Below, in pieces: positions 63,422 to 64,000 of a DNA stretch of 64,000 nt. How positions within the stretch are numbered: position 1 is the stretch's first letter; every line of letters starts with the position of its first letter. Under the pieces are notes generated by a model. It was not told the DNA's origin. It made no database searches and saw only the letters and a program-made list of their open reading frames with translations. The translations under genes were made by a program, and so were the position numbers. The stretch is from Apostichopus japonicus (lineage: Eukaryota > Echinodermata > Holothuroidea > Aspidochirotida > Stichopodidae). The stretch is from assembly GCF_037975245.1 (NCBI RefSeq), contig NC_092576.1, positions 17,977,111 to 18,041,110 on the forward strand. The letters run 5' to 3'.

Positions 63422-63946
63422 ATGTCAAGACTCTCCAGAGTCAGACACATTCATTTTTATAGGGTATATTTTAGAAACAGTACGATATATCTTTTATTTT
63501 AACTTTTTTGAAGGACAATGCATTGGCAATGAATCAGGCAAGACTTAAGGAATATTAGCATGGCAATTTTGTAAACATATAATCCGGAATTCTCGCAAAA
63601 TTTAGGAAAAACTAGATGTCTCCAATATAGGCTTACACATTACACTGTTGATATTACAGCTTAAATTTTATTGACTCTTCTTAACAATTAAGGACCCCAC
63701 GAAGGGAAGTGGACCATTCCAACTTATCGGGAGTAGCGTTCTCTAATTGCAACCATACGATGGTTGTGTTAACATAAGCCTGGGCTACAGAACAGAGGCT
63801 TCAAACATAAAGGAGACAGTTATATGTCTCCTTAGAACGAATGGTTATTTTTGCAACACTGATATGTCCGCCCAATATACTTCTTGGTAAAATATATATA
63901 TATATCTTTATATATATTATATTAAACAAGCTTGAAATTCTTACAG

Positions 63947-63986
63947 GTGTCGACCAACAGCTGCACAAGCACTTGTAATCCTGGGA
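63947..63986 (+). CDS. Small exon-like block with RPTAAQAL motif
   Basis: CTTACAG precedes and GTAAGT follows. In one frame (one leading base, then 13 codons) it reads CRPTAAQALVILG. An R-P-[TS]-A-x-x-[LA]-L pattern is typical of protein-kinase subdomain XI, the part missing from the plus-strand kinase at 24-30 kb. It may belong to that gene, to another gene continuing beyond the window, or be chance, given only 40 bases. Confidence 0.3.
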
Positions 63987-64000
63987 GTAAGTGTAAAATT

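Overview
This is an AT-rich eukaryotic nuclear window. It has split genes with GT-AG introns, very long (TA)n and (TAA)n microsatellites, tRNA-derived SINEs, MITEs, satellite-like arrays and decayed retrotransposons. No bacterial gene organisation is present. Frequent 'taggcctaggc' runs and the types of proteins seen suggest a marine invertebrate deuterostome, most likely an echinoderm; that is inference from style, not a database match. All splice models are hand-read from GT/AG sites, reading frame and phase.

Layout. 1-258: end of a broken Ty3/Gypsy-type pol fragment. 3.5-4.5 kb: a tandem repeat next to a TTAA-flanked MITE. 5.9-6.4 kb: a copia Gag pseudogene (minus). 7.07-8.06 and 22.09-22.56 kb: two opposite copies of an unexplained TTTACG-rich repeat. 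8.1-14.8 kb: MITE copies around a roughly 3.2-kb satellite with a three-monomer higher-order structure. 16.5-17.1 kb: a SINE and long (TA)n. 18.9-20.3 kb: a decayed coiled-coil/MSSEESD gene copy.

The genic core is 22.9-30.6 kb. A divergent pair shares a short promoter with an ETS-type site at 24.05 kb: a minus-strand gene (first exon 23824-24024, possible last exon 22901-22993) and a plus-strand protein kinase. The kinase has eight phase-compatible exons, from the glycine loop to the APE-type motif. Its C-lobe is not found next to them; a small exon at 63.95 kb with an RPTAAQAL motif is a speculative continuation. 30.6-37 kb is mostly non-coding, with a 495-bp (TAA)n, a SINE and inverted minisatellites.

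37.4-57.2 kb: possible minus-strand exons at 37.4-38.6 kb, then three confident 3' exons of a minus-strand gene at 39.3-40.5 kb (a W-rich C-terminal domain). Behind them lies the most unusual feature: a 16-kb nested tandem array carrying 11 copies of a 57-bp exon-like cassette. Each copy has intact splice sites and encodes the same acidic 19-residue segment. One array unit is interrupted by a 2436-bp element with 10-bp terminal inverted repeats, a 2-bp target duplication and a readable empty site elsewhere in the array. 57.2-64 kb: sparse sequence, two MITEs, a 343-bp tandem duplication and the first exon of a minus-strand gene with a mitochondrial-type N-terminus.
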